DNA from: Casuarius casuarius
Lineage: Eukaryota; Chordata; Aves; Casuariiformes; Casuariidae
Assembly (NCBI GenBank): GCA_003342895.1
Contig: PTFA01000194.1
Coordinates: 551,124 to 615,123 of the forward strand
DNA length: 64,000 nt
Reading direction: 5' to 3'
Shown here one piece after another: positions 17,401 to 32,400 of this stretch (its first letter is position 1; each line of letters starts with the position of its first letter). The position numbers were made by a program, and so were the translations under genes. The notes below the pieces were generated by a model. That model ran no database searches, was not told the DNA's origin, and worked only from the letters and a program-made list of their open reading frames with translations.

Positions 17401-20400
17401 TTCAGACAAGATGTTGCATAACAGTGTCATTGTCAGGGCTTCAGAAATCAAATGTGCTTTTATAACAGGTTGCACAGATGTTTTGTCAAGGGACTTCCGC
17501 CCGCCATTATACGAAGCATGAAAAATTAAATTAGTTGTAATATTATGAGCTTATCCAACAGTTTATCAAACACGATAATGCCCTAAGGCACTTTCAGACT
17601 GGCTTCACAACTCTAAGTTATGATCTCAGAGTTGATGGTAAAGTTGGGAGTGCTAAGTTAAAAAGGGACTGTATGAGATGAGATGCGATTCGGCTAATCA
17701 ATCTTTGAGCAGATTTAAAACAGCTTTAGAAGGCCTGTGCTTATATGTAGCTACAGATTTTTGTTACTTCTAGAGACACAGTGTTGACAATTAGGACGTG
17801 CTTGCTCTTGTGCTTTAAAGCTTTTGTTTCATCGTGTTACATTGCACTTTGTTATTTTAAATATAACAGCTGCTGGTTATCATCTTTGAGCTATGCCATT
17901 AGGTCACTTAAACCTGATCAAATGAGAGTTATCGCAGTCAGGTGCAGAAGAGGCTCCAGAATGGGCAGTACCACACGTGAGGGCTGTAAAGGTCTGGTTC
18001 AAAAAAGAGAGCCTTTTATGCTCCTGAAATATTGCAGCCCTTCGTATGGCAAAGTGGCTGACTGTATAGCCTCATTTGCACATATAATGTTGTTGGACAA
18101 GAAGGTAAAGCATATCCAAACTCCTTTACAGAAGCTGTAGCTTTTATTATTCTTAATACTACTTATTTTTCTTAATACTGCTTTAAATCCCTTAAATACT
18201 CTGCACAATCGGTTTGATAAAAAGGCCATTCCATATTAAAAGCTTCCGCGAACAGCTATTTACAGCAAATACAAATTCACACGGAGCAAATACTGATTTT
18301 GCACATCTAGCTAAAGCTAAGAGCTGTACTCACCAACTTCACGCAGATGATGAAAGGTGGAGTTGCTTCTCTGAAGTGACATATAGGAATTTTTGGTTTG
18401 GGTTTCTCCTGCAGGGAACAAGAGGGAAATTTAGTGAAGGGGCACACAGGGTTACTTGCTAGCTTTCGTCTAGGAGCTACTAAACATTAATTGGGAAAAA
18501 CCTGATTGTGAGATCTCATATTAAATAGCCCATCTGTTCAAATGCTTCTGCTCATAATTTTCCCTGTCGTTTCAAGAACTCATTCCGTCTTAGCATAATC
18601 TTTCAATACGACTGTGTTTCCCTGGGTGAAGTTATATGCTACACTGGATCCGAATCAGCAGCTTTCTGCTGCTCAAAGGAGGACTCGCTCCTCTCCTCCC
18701 CTGCTTCTTTCTTGTCCCCAGCTTTCAGCCCTCTCCCCAAACAATTCCCCCTTTTCCCTGATCTGATTGCAAGGTAAGCTGTTTTAATATCCTACCCCAT
18801 AAAAAAAAAAGTTCTTTTTTGTCAAGTTAATTTTGTGCCACTTTAGCGAGCTCAATCAGCTTATTACGCCGTCAGAGAAGCCTCAGGGCAGGCAAACAGC
18901 AGTGGCAAAGAGCAGATCTTCGCTTTCCGCTGGAGCTGTTAGATGGCTCAAGCCCAGTTGCGACTTCACTGTGGCTCCAAGCGGCAGAATTTTCTATGGA
19001 TTCAAAACAGGTTGCAGGACCCCTTCTTGGTGACTGAGCTGCGAGGATGGGTACATGTTAGGTGGACAAATGCACAGGGTCTGTACCAACGACGCTGGTG
19101 ATATCACCGCAGCAGTGATAGTTGGTGAGTCCTCAATATTCCAGGTAAAAATCAACTCCAAGTGCTTTCATGCAGCTGAGAGCACTCATTAGCTTCCCAG
19201 GATAGGACTCAATTTTACACTTACCCTGGTCTAACCGCAGGCTGCATCTGAGGAGGGGGCCCTGCTCTCCCATACGCCTCCCGCAGCCCTCCTCCGGCCA
19301 GCTACGAGGACCATGCAACCTCAGGGGAATGTGATTCACAAGACGACTTGGTGGAAAAGTTGTTATTTTGAGGGTTACTTTTCTGCCAGATCAGCTAACT
19401 CAGTTAAGTCATCCTTTAGCCACAAGGCCGTTAGCCCCAGTATAAACGAAGCGGTGGGCGCGTGTGGCTGAGGCCAAGGAGCAGAGCCGACCACCCCTGC
19501 CGTGAGACCGGCCAAGCCCTAAGGGCAAGCTGCACCCCCAGGTACTGACCCAAAGCCCCGGGAAACCGAGAACCGTCTTTTCACCAGCTTCTGAAGGGAC
19601 TGAGTCGGGCTGAAACTTTACTCCAGATATCTTAAGCTAATTGCTACCATGAAATTCATACTGCAAAAGGCTGGCTGCTTTCTTTTTTTCTTTTTTTCTT
19701 TTTTGGCCTATATGGTTTGTTTATTGCCATCTAAATATCATCTTTCATTCTTCAGGGAATGAAATGCTGCTGCCTACAATTTTTAGGCTCCAGAGGAACC
19801 TATCAATTAAAGTCTTACTCGGATACAGTGCGATTATAAATACACAGATAGGTTACAGTTAATCACTGAAGCTTGCTTTATTTTAACAGACATTTAACTT
19901 TTAATGCAACATGAGCCAAATTCTACTTCCACTTAAAACCGTCAGCAAAGGCTAAGTTTTACCCCATCAACCGAATCCTTTCAGAATATACATTTTTTTG
20001 TATACTTCTAAACTGACTTCAGTCAGTGAGATGGACTCTTGCCTTTCTGCTTAGACCTGGAAGTGACCTCTTTTCCAAAGAGGTTTGCTGCTGTTAGGCT
20101 TTTTATTAGTGTAATTTATTGACTTTGAAAATACCACATCACAAAACTCCACATTCCTCCTCCTATTTTTTCTTCATTAGGGGAAGAACTTTGGTTCTGT
20201 AAGTCCTTCTCTAACCAACACACTTGTTCTTTGTCCTGGGTTTACAGAGGCATCTAGGTAAGATGAGAATCTTGACTTCTGGAGAATCACGCTTCATGCA
20301 GAAGCAACATTATGAATTTTTCTATTACCATGTCAGATGAGTTGGTGGTCTCACCACCTTGATCCACACCTAGACAAACGCTAGCTCCATGGTTCGCATT

Positions 20401-23400
20401 GCAGTACGAGTCTCCAGCCATCTAGTCTCCTGATGTGGCCTCCTTACTGAAATTGGTTGCTATACAGTATTTAAAATTGGTGATGCATTCTTTTATTGGC
20501 TGCCTGAGAAGGTTAGAGCATCACACTTCCCAGCACAATTTCAGATCACAGTAACAATGCAGTAATAGTTTTATAACTAACCTCAGATTCTTCGTAAGTG
20601 TAAAATCCTTTTGTTATTTTCTTTTCATCGACATCACAAAATGCAGTTACCTGGCAAAACAAAAGCAGAACACTTCTGTACTGTACTTTGCTACCAGCAG
20701 ATATGTCACCTGTATTGAATTGCTGTAAGTAACATTAAAGGCATATAAATGAACAGGGCAATGCACTTGGGTCGTCCTATGGCGCTTAAAAATATATTAA
20801 ATCCTTTTTGTGTATATCTTAATGAGACAGGCAATTTTTGTAGTTGGCTATGAGCATATTATGGTGATCTAAGTTACTGATTGCGTAAGAGAAGACATCT
20901 ATGAGACCATTAACTTCATCCTCAGCGGCATGATGAGTACATGAGAAGCAGCCTGCTGAGACGAGCCTCATGACCTTGACATTTAATACCCAAGATCAGG
21001 TGATACAAACCCTCCTCTTTCTGCCCACCCCAAGCATATAATACTCCAGAAGATACCTCAGGATAGCAATACTGCAGTATTGCTAAAGATGCTCCAATAC
21101 CACCAGCCTCAATTCTAGATCAGACCATAGCAAATTTTGGAATTCCCATTTTTACCCCTGGAAAACCCGAATTCTATAAATGTGAATGCGTGTTTCATAC
21201 TTGTAAACATCCTTGATGATGTGCACAGTTTTGGAGTTTCTTAACTGAAAAGCTCAGCAGATGTGGGATTTAAACTCATATATAATTATGCTGCTCTATT
21301 TTGCTTATCCTTACTGTAGTTATGCAAGCATTACTTATAGCCCTAGTTGCCAAATATTTGAGATGTTTATTTGCATTCCTTGTAAATATGCCTGCAATCC
21401 AAAATATATGGTGGCCTCATTTTTGAACCATTGGGTTGCCAATAGCATTTCAGAAGACTTTTAAAAATTAATTTAGGTATGCTTTCCCCTGATTCCCACT
21501 GGATCTATTTGTGTTATCTACACAGAACTCTTACACTGAAGCAGAAAGGCTAAGTTAGTTAAGGTCTGGCAGAAATCAATTATTCTGGGGAAGGCTGGAT
21601 AGCAGCTTTAAAAATTGATTAACAACACTTAATATTGAGAAAATTTGAAAAGCCAGACAGCTGTTTATTAATTTCTTGAGTTACATAAGGCTGCAAAAGG
21701 CTGGCTTCCTCTCTGTACGTACAAACATCGATCTCATGTTTCCCTCCTTTGATTAAGACGACGATTTTCTTTTACCTAAAGTGACCTCGTTCTGTTTGAG
21801 CAGAGGAGGCCGCTGACATAAGAGGATCAGTGTTGAACCGCAGAACTTTTGCGTTCTTTTTTGGTATTTCATTCTTGACACACGGTGCCATCTTCACAGC
21901 CCAGTGGCAAAGCCGAGGAGGAACAGAACAGAGTTCCCTGTGGTTGCAGGCGATGGCCAGACTGAGCTTCATTCTCTTGCACCATAAAAGGTATTTCTAG
22001 ATCAAAAATGCTTTGGAGATGTTTCCACTAGCCAATGGAGCATTTTCCATTTCCACTGGAGCAAGAACTGAGCGCATTAGACTACACTGCAAAATTTCCT
22101 CTACCCATCTTATTTGTATGTCTTTATGCACACACATACACACACATAGGTGCATATACACATATATATACATACATATATATACACATATATATATATG
22201 AAGGCCAGCAAGTTAAAGCCGCTGCAGAAAGACAGGCTGCTTAGCTGTTTTAGTTATACTTCTCATTCTGTGTTAACCACCTTTAAAATTCTCCAGCATG
22301 CTGCAAGACTTCAGTTCGGCCACTAATGCCTTACTGTCCTAGAAGCTGCGATAGTTATAAAACAAAATTTAGCAACTCTAAAAGGGTATGTCTTTACTGG
22401 CAACAGAACGCAGTCTGGGGAATAAATAAAGTCCAAACCACTGACTTTTCTTGCAGTAATTCAAGCTATTTTTTCAGCTGCTCATCCTCCGAATAGTTTT
22501 TTGTTTTGCTTTTTAACTTTTCGCATAAGGTAAAGGGAAATTCCATCTACACTTCGATGCCGGGAACTGACAGGTCAGCTGTAAGGTCTGGGCTGGAAAC
22601 TATCACACTCTGTTCACCTTCAACTTGAGCACGCTGTAAGGAAGTTAACATCAAACCTTGATGGCGTATGGATTCCTTCTTAACGTGAATGGTGTTGGAG
22701 GCCCCAGCAGCATTCTGGCGGCGCTGGGTTACCAATAATCGCATTACCTTCTCTCATCCTATGCCATAACTTGTGCCATTAAGTGTAGAAAATTATATAT
22801 ACTGTCTTTGACATACAAACCACTTAACCCCAAATTAACCGGCCTGTGAAACTGCTGGGAACAGCAGCTGTGTGCAAAAAAGCCTCAGGCACGGCAGGTA
22901 AGTCTGTGACAAATTCCCCTCGGAAGATGGAACGGACTCTTAACTGCTTTTGGAGTTACCACTCAGGTATTTCCATGTATAATTTTCAATAGACTCAGCC
23001 AGCTTAAATCTGATATCTACAGTATGATAAAACAGGTCAGACCTGAATGGGCAATTCTGCTGCCAGACTATACACCATGTGGGTGGCCAAAACGTAAGTC
23101 AACTATTTTTCTGCCGCACACTATTTATTTTCCAATTAAAGACAATGTGTGTCTGGTGACTAAATACAGGACTTGCACACAATTGTTTATCCAGTAAGGA
23201 GAATTCAAGGCATCAGGCTTATATGAGCTATTTACTTTAAAATATTAGGCTTAGCCCAGAGTTACCTATTTATTTTCCTGCATTAATGGGCTCCTATCTT
23301 GAATCTTTTCTGAAAACCATCTATCCACACATAAACTAGTGTCTTACCCAGAAAACACATTCAACGCGATGCAAAATACATTATAAATCTCATTATTTTG

Positions 23401-26400
23401 CTTACAGCTGCTTCACACTGTAATTAACAATATAACGCATTGTAGCTTGAGTCCTCAGATTATACTTCAGTTTTAAGGAGATATATAAATGACTAAATAT
23501 TTTTGTTTTGAACCTCACTTGTACGAAAACCTGTACAATTCCAAAAGAAAAAAGACATATTTCTCTCAGCTAAAAATTGGAAGAGACAGCTCATATCAGC
23601 TATATACAAGCTGTAGAATTAGTATATGTAACTGATTTATAAATTCGGATTGCGAGGTATGTAAACAACGGTGTAAAAGAAGAAGGGAAAAAAGGGAAAT
23701 AGTTCTTTCCCCCACAAGAGAAAGTTTATACAGCTCAAAAGATAAGATATTTACTTAAAAAAAAAAAAAAAGAAAAGAAAGGAAAACTCTGCTGGGGAAG
23801 ACACTTTCGAGGCAGACAGAAGCACTTCTCTGGCTGGTTCTTTTTAACAAACATAGCAGCTGCATGAAGGGACACACAGATTGGGACTATCAGACCTCCC
23901 TGTGCTAAAAGGAGATTAATGGGCAGCAGATTAGTCCTACTCCAAACGTACAACCGAAGGAATCATTAAGAGTCAGCCTGCAGTGCAACTGCAATTATTT
24001 AGTTGTTTGAACTGTGTTACTGTTATAAGAAAATTAATAGTTTGTGTCATACTTGACATGTTTACTGCCTTGCTGGCCACTGCAGGGATGCTTCCGTACG
24101 CTTCCCCTTCCATTCAGCTTTTCCAACAGAAAAACTGAAAGCTTTCATCAGCCTAATAACATCCGTTTCTGGCGAATGATCTTCGCAGTAATTTATTTCC
24201 TCATCTTATTTTCACCTGTGATATGCTTTACTGATCATCTACAAGACGCAGGGAAGCCCAGGAGCAGCGAAGGTCAAGGACATGTCCTCCTCGCCGCAGG
24301 CAGAAGGACACGAGAGGCGAATTCAGTGGGGAAGACAGCAAATACCTTAGCAGAGCATGTTAGAAAACATGAGAAACCTTTTTGATACATGATCACTTGC
24401 ACGTTGTCTCCTCTCCCTCCTCGTTATATTAAGTGGTCTCATAAAACTCATCCTTAAGGAAGGCAATCTCCAAACTGACCAACTCCATGAAAGCCTATAG
24501 AAGCGGACTGTAACATGATGAACAGAGATTTTATGGTGATGCTTATGCAGTCCTCCACGCGTTACAGACCTCGAATGGCCCTCCTGATTCTACTGTTTGT
24601 AATTCTTTCATCCAAACTGGTTTGAAGCCTGGGAAGCATGTTAATACACACCTCTGCAAAAGTTAAATCAATTTTAGCCATTCGTGTCAAAAGACAGTGA
24701 TTAAAAGCCTTATAATGCAAGTTTAAATAGATACGGTTGCTGCCAAACAGAATGAGGCATAAGGACAGGCATAAAAGCCTTCCAGCACGCCACACGTGGA
24801 ACGATGAAACTAATAAGCATATCCATTCTCAGGCATGGGCTCCGAGATTTTCAGCATCAGCATGCTGCTTTTATTCCACCTATTTAGCATTACAGCCACT
24901 GGGTATCTTTAAATTCCAAGTATGCATTTCACACAGCAGTTTTAAGACTCTACACTGCTAAAGACAGCATTTTCTTCCCTCTTGACACATATATAACATT
25001 GCTCCAGAAAATCTTAACGCCAGAATCCAACATCCAGATACAAACAGCACGCAAAATTAGCCTCCAAATACTGTACATACAAAATTCCCTTATTAAATAC
25101 AACATACAACTACCTTTATGCAAAACAGTACGGGAACTACTTGCGACACTCATTTCTCTGGGACAGATAACTAAATCGGTTATATCAATAATTTTCCAAG
25201 TATGCATGCCTCGAAACCAGTGCTGACGAAAAAGAAGATCCAAGAAGTGCCTCTTGCAGCACGGGAGCAGCAGAGAAATTTCCCTGCCACGTTTAAAGTA
25301 TTTTCTAAGGTCCAAAATGAAAACTTTGCTTTAGGATGCCCTACGCTGGGGATTTAACTGAAGCTTTTAACTTTCATCTCCCTCTTTTTGTTCTGCGAGC
25401 CGTCTTCTACGTTGCTTCTACACCATCTTATTTTTTGCTCCATTGAAAGGCGGCTGTAGTACTCTTCTCTTTGTGTTTCTCTGCTTTTACATGCCCCCAC
25501 TTCAGTCTCTTGTATTGCCATTCACATATTTTGAGAGTATTTAAAATGCAACAAAAATGACACATTTCTTGCCCTTGTGGGCTAGCTGAAAGGTCATCAA
25601 TAAAGTCCATGCTTTAGTGATACAGCTCTGGATAAAGCAGAAAAAGGTGAAGAGAAACTAATAGGAGACAATACTGATGATTTTAAATGGTTAATGAGCT
25701 AGGAAAAAGGGTGTACAAAATACTTTCTTGCAGCTTTCAAATCTGCCTCTGGTGGATAGGGTTGTCATATAGAAACCTCATGGGCTGGATGTGTACCAGT
25801 ACTGTTTCCATGCCACTAATTATGTGGCTGATTCTTATTTTGTCCTTTTCCCCTCCTTTTCCGTTAAGCTACTTGAGCACTATTTTCAGCTATCGGAAAT
25901 GACACTAAAATGTTAATGCTGAAGTTCTCCTTTCAGCTAAAGTTTGACGGAGAATGAAAGAGCAGACAAGACAGCTCAGAAACCCTCTAGGCATATGCAG
26001 CATCCCAAAAACATTTGGTTTCCATCTTCAGCTGCAAATTATAGACAAGACGGATGTGTTTTAAACAAAAAAAGGTCTGTTTGACTTCACTCTTGCAGAA
26101 ATGCTAATACTGATCCACTGTCAACTGTGTGAATCAAGAAGGAGACAGCCAGGAAAGAGAATCTCCCTAAGAATACTGAGATCCCGGTAATTAATTCATA
26201 AAAAAACCCATAGTAGTTGAATAATTTTTTCCCTGTGTTGCTGTTTAGCAAAAATACTGAGCCTTGGATTTTTGCCTGAATTCTCTGGAGACAAAGTGTT
26301 ATTTTTTTTATTCACCATGCAGATGTCTGCGGGAAGAGAGAGCATATTACTTAGGCGTCCTTTTCTCTTTTAACATAGTCATAATTCAAATTCAGACTGT

Positions 26401-29400
26401 TTCCCAAACATACTAAAATAATAGTTTGTTACTGAGTGTGAACAAAGACTGCTGCTTCCTGGAATGGCCAAAATTTTGTTTTCTAAGAAATGGTGTTGTT
26501 AGGCGTGTGATGTTTCAAATATCCCGCAACAGCCGAGTCAGTATAAGAAATATAATTGCTTTGCTTATCAGGTATCTAAAAATACTAGAAACATGCTTTT
26601 TTTGAAAAGGATGTTCTCTTATGTTTTCTAAGCTTGACAGTTCAAACTAATTAATCCTCTTGGAGAAAATTTAGTAGAGCTTGGGTTTTTCCATAATTCC
26701 AAATAATACAAGCTGTATGTATCATTTTCATTTTTTAAAAGTTTTATTCTTTGCTTTGGGAGTATGTGTCCCATACTTTCTCCAGGTCCTCAGGGCCAGT
26801 TCAGAAAACACCCTGCTGCGGCTGCACTTGGTGGCAGAAACGAGGCTCTTGACTCCCCAGGAGATTCCAAATCTCAACACGAGGATGCGGCAACAGGGAC
26901 ACAGAGCAAAGGGGACATCTTCAAGAGTCTAAATCAACTTAAAATATAAAGCCAGCTGAAATGAAATTTAGGCAGTTAAGTTATACAGCTTATTTTAACA
27001 ATCTTACTTGCATTTAAAAGTGTATTAAACCTTTTAAAAATCACACTGTTTTATGCCGCTGGGCCTTCAGAGAACAAAATGGTAATTGTGTTGGCACAAT
27101 ACAACATATTTTGTCTTAAGATGCATGTGTAATTCCCTTGTAAAGTTATTTTAAAGCTACTTTAAAGGTATTTTTTAAAGCTATTTTACAGAATTGATGC
27201 GTTCATACCCCAGGGCCTCCATCTGCAGTACAAGATTAGATTCTGTAGATTCAAAGCAATACGGACTCGCCAGTATTCTGGTAATCAACAGAATATCTGA
27301 AAGTGTAAATTTGGTTAAGATAGTCTTTCAAGGGTGAGACAGGAAAAGTATTTTATTGTTTTTCAGGGCTGGAAAAGATGAGGCAACAACTATTTACAAC
27401 CTTTGCTCATATGGGATTTTAGAGTCCTTGGCAAGAGCTGAAGATTAGTCACAGAATACCTGAAGGATTTTTTGAGGAAAAGTGTAACACCGAGTTTAAC
27501 TAGCCTGTTTTGGTGTTGTTATTTTAGAAAAAAGAAAAGAAAAAAAAAAAAGAAGGAAAAAAGGAAAACTGCCATGAATCACCTACTGCAAATTTTATGA
27601 ATTTATTTCCTGAAACTCAGGGAGCATAATCCTTTGATTAGCCTTTGGAAGGCTGAGATGCTTTAACTGTTTCAACAACCTCTTGCTGCTGCCTTGCTAT
27701 GAAACATCAGGAAGTCATTTAGGCTTCAGCTCTGACCAAGGCAGACAGGACTGGGATCTCGCTTTCGGAAAAGCCAGGAAGTTATGATGGCAATCCTAAT
27801 CTGCCTGACCAACTAGAAAAAACAGCCTCATCTCTACAAACAGCACTAATTTCATCTGAAATTAGCTATCTAAAAGTTAGGCTTCTAATCTCTCTTGGGA
27901 TGATAGGAGTCACTTTCCAAAGCTATTTATGATCACCGGTTGTTGAGAAATACTTCTGAATACTTCAGGTAAGATGCCAAACTTAAAATGGATGATGTTG
28001 GATTACTCTGTAAAACACTAAGAGCCAGGCTGCGACTACATTTTAGCAGTCGTCTTCTGCACAACACCAGCAAAATGAATCACACCGCAGTGAATATTTG
28101 GCAAGTGCAACCGCATTTGGCACATACGCTTGCTAAATGCACCTGGTATTAGTATTCAGTATTTAACGGGTTAACGCTCAACACAATATTTCAATATCAA
28201 ACTAAAGCATACTGGAATATGTATAATTATAACCTTGACAGAAGCAAAATAATATCACGGTCTGCGACACTGCCAAAGCAAACGTTACATAGAGGTCAGC
28301 TGGAAAGAATGCTGAGATCCCAGTTAATTAGAACCACACTGTCAGCGAAGTCGGGAATTAAGGTTGTTGCTTACTGAAGGAGAGGTAAGCTTTAGTTCCG
28401 CAGCAGCAAAATAGCACAAAAACCAGTATTATTTTTCTCTTGCCCTTTCCATCCTCTCTGTGGTGGCATCTTCAAATTATTGTGTTGGCTATACAAGATG
28501 TGAAGCTGTGAATGAGTCACCTATAGAAGGAGGCAGCAAGTGTAACCCAAAGCTAGAGATTTGCTGTATCTTAATATCAATTTCCATTTTGGCTTGGCAC
28601 ATTATAAAAAAGAAAAAACACCTAAGATGGTGTGGCCACAAGAACAGCATAGCCTGTTTTCTACTTCACATTTCAAAAATCCCTACAGAGTATTAGCAGA
28701 CAGTCTGCATCTCTTCCACTGGCAACTTATCTCCTAATCCTCAAAACTGTACAGACAGGAAAGCATAATGGATGCTGGCAACTTAGGGGAATTCAAAAAG
28801 CGTCCTGCAAAATACTAACTAAAAAGAACATTTTCACAAAACCCCCAAAGTCATGTGCACACGGCACTGCACAACGGAGGTGACTCAACATGTGCAATGG
28901 ACCGTTCTGCCCTCTGTGAGCGAAAGCACTCATCAGAGGCACACCGCATCTCATCTTCTGCCCTCGTACAGTTCTCCACCGCCGCAGGGCGACGGTGGAA
29001 GAAGGGTGGCGCCGCAATGTCGACCAGGAACTCTGATGTTGCTTGGTTCCTGTGTGAGCAGCCACCACTTCTGTTCAATAACTTCCACTATGGGTTTACA
29101 CATTTCTTCTCTTTGTATACGTGTGTGGTCTGAGGGCCGCTACATTAATTAGGTTTATATATATATTTGTCATTCTGTCTTCCCACCCATATTTTTAAGA
29201 AAAGAAAACACATTGGGTAATAAAATGAATGTTATGTGACTGTTTATAAGAAACAGCCATCTGAAATTAGCCCTAAAGCCTTTATCTAACAAAAAGTTAT
29301 TACACGAAAGAGTATGCTATAAAAGAAAGGTATTTAAACTCTCAGACAAACCTCTCCTGAGAAAAAACTGTCATTGCCAAACATAACTCCCACATTTTCA

Positions 29401-32400
29401 AATAAATTAATTGTAAATTGAATTAGATATTCATGTATAATAGTCTCTCCTTGCCTCTTCCCCCTTAGCCCCCCTTCTTTTAAAGGCTCGAGCTTTTCAA
29501 CAGGGAGCTACAGTGCAACTCCTCAGAGTACAAACCAGGCTGCTTAGCATCTCATAAGGACCCCTCTAGTACCCACTTAGGAACTGGGCAAATACTACAC
29601 ACGTATGAATCATCACAGACAAGGCAGCTTAGTACTATGCCATGCAAATAGAGTTACTCTCCACTCACCTGGCATAGCTAGCTCCTACAAAAGCCAGTGA
29701 CCCAGCAGTGGGCCATAAACAGTGACATAGCATGGCTGAGCTATTACCATGCTCGCACAGCAGCAGGAAGGGGCAATACTGCATATGCTGCACTATGTAG
29801 CTACCATACACCAGAGATACGTAATGCAACATTTAAAAAAAAGGAAGTCATTAGGCAAAATATTCAGAATATTCCCAATTCAGGTTTATCTTCATCTAGT
29901 ACCTCTTTGGACATACGATACCGTACAAGAACCTGACTATATTATGTAACAAGAAGCAAGGAGGCATAGGAGAGAGAAGAAAGAGCTTTTATATCAATTT
30001 TACCCACTCTTAATAGCTCACCTTTTTCTGATTAGCTGGTGACAAGCTTCTGTAGAGCTTCTTGCCCTGTTTGCCAGCGTTCCAGATGGTGAACGATGTC
30101 CAGTAGCTGAGGACTCGGTCTTCAAGAAACCTGACTCGGTGGTTCCAGATGGTTCCCCTGGACAATTACAAAAATGGTGGAGTTTGACTCCCTCAAACAA
30201 AACTCATTTGGATAGATTCAAAGTTGTAGTTGAACAACTGTTATTTTCAAGAAACTTTATAGAAAATCACATCAATGTGAACAACTAATGATTCCAGCTG
30301 CCCACCAAACACACTGCTGTTCCAACACGTGACCTGTTCGGTAACCTTGCAGTACATACTGGCAAGCTAGCTCCTAAACCCAAGACGTACTCTTCCACCT
30401 GCCCACGCATTCATTCTCCTTTTTCAATACAAATTTGGAACATCAAACTCAGTACTCTAATCTACCCATGCATACAGCCCAACGCTAGAATGGAAGTCAG
30501 TTTACATCGTGGTGTCCAGCTCACGTCTTCAACAAGTCACTTTTCAAAGCTCAGAATCAATGGACAACTGTACAGGAACAGATAATCACTGAACTCCAAA
30601 GTCACATAGCACAGAAACAACCAGCGCTTACACAGGATTCAACACTTGTGACTGTGCGCACACACACAGGAGAAACAAAATTAAAGACAGTGATTTAATT
30701 TTGAAGTCTTCAAAGTCTTATTCAGCAGTGATATGAATAACTGACTGTGCTTTTCTTTTTTTTTTTAAAGACGATCTTTATAAGAAATAGCATTTCTAGA
30801 AACAAAAGAGCAGTGAAGCAAATCACTGGAAAAATTGTTATTTTTGCAAAAAAGCTGTATGCCTGATAAAACGTCTTAAAATGTGCTTAAAAAAACCAGC
30901 AAGATGGCTCTTTCTGGTCTGTGTCCTATTATAGCTTTATATCTTCACATTTGAAATAAGTTCCAAGCTCAGCTACTCACCTGATCAGGTGCCCACCTTC
31001 TCCTCTCCAAGTGCAGCTTGTCATTTTATAGAAAAATCAAAATGAGTTCAAGTTTCCTCAACATTATGCAGCTCAACTGTCCATGAAGAACAGGTGGGAA
31101 GATAGTCAGGAACAGGAACTGCTCTGTTAACAAACTTGTATAAATCTTAATGCAAGGGATTTTGCGTTGTGTTGTTCCTTCACAGTCCTGAGTTATGGTT
31201 TGAAAAATATCAAACCATCATAGCACTGAGACATATGGATTCCTCCTGCGATTGTTTGTTAGCTCCAGAGAGCCCACTTCACTTTAGCATGAGATTTTTG
31301 AGCACAGCCCGATCCTTACATGGCTGCTTAGCACTTCATCACTGATTGGGGTGTGATAACTTGGAAAGAACTTCACATATGAACAAACATACCCAAGAAG
31401 AATAGCTATGCCATATAAAGTTTTAGCACTGCTTTGAAGACTATAGGGCTGTACACCAGCACTTCAACTAATGGAAAAAAATCTTGGATTTGATTGCAAA
31501 TCTATTCTAATGAAACCCCAAGCTGCATCCCTGCTGCAAAGCTTTAGCTGCTGCTGGCATCCTCCGACACTTGCCTTTCTCCCTGTTCATTACAGCACAC
31601 TATATTCCCAGAAGGAAAGGTAGAGGAAAGAAATATGAAGGTCAAGTATTTTTCCAGGATCACATTCCTAGGAATTCTAGAGCTTCTGCTAGCTTCTAAA
31701 AAGGAAGATTAATACTTTACGCATAAATGGAAAGTTTTTAAAACTCATTTGACTTTGAAATGCGGCTTTAGGAGAACAACACTGTATTATATTTCACAGG
31801 TACTTCTTAAGACTCCAAAATCTGTTCTGTTAACTTGACTGACACAGTCATGTTTCTTTTCTTCTTGAGTCTGCAAAGCCAAGAAAGCCAAGGAAGAATT
31901 AGGTGAGCTTACAAGGCATAAAAAGAATTTTTAACTAACTTCTAGTTGTAGGGAAATCTGAAAATAGAGCTAATACACAGAGGTGAGTCAGGTTCACAGG
32001 GTCATTAGCAGTAGAGCAATGATCAGAAAGAACCCAGCATGACTCTTTTCTTTCTAAACATTGTGTGGCTACAAGCTAGGAAAAAAAGAAAGAACTTAAA
32101 ATATTTTTAAATTTGAACTAGGAGCTCCTGTCCAAGAGAGGCCTGCTAACTGAGTTGTCAAAGGCTCTGCAGTCAGTAGCAGGAGCAATGGCAAGGATGT
32201 TGGGAAGAAGCCTAAAATTAGATGTCTCTATGCACTAGCTCTCACCATCACATCACCTTCAAGTTAATATGGAACAGTTATAATCCAAAATATACCATAT
32301 GTTAATATATGTTCTTTTTTGTTAATGTTAAATATATATATATGTTAATGTTAATGTATGTTCTTTTTTTAAAACTGTATCAAAGTTACAAGGCTGTGGT

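Larger units (their letters stand above)
12548..18333 (-). other. B3GNTL1: B3GNTL1 last intron, 5.8 kb
   Basis: GT-AG intron containing the 206-bp tandem duplication, two CA-type microsatellites and the assembly gap (annotated separately). No further coding exon recognised. A T-rich/AG combination on the + strand at about 15781-15796 mimics an acceptor, but its downstream frame closes quickly. Confidence 0.85.
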
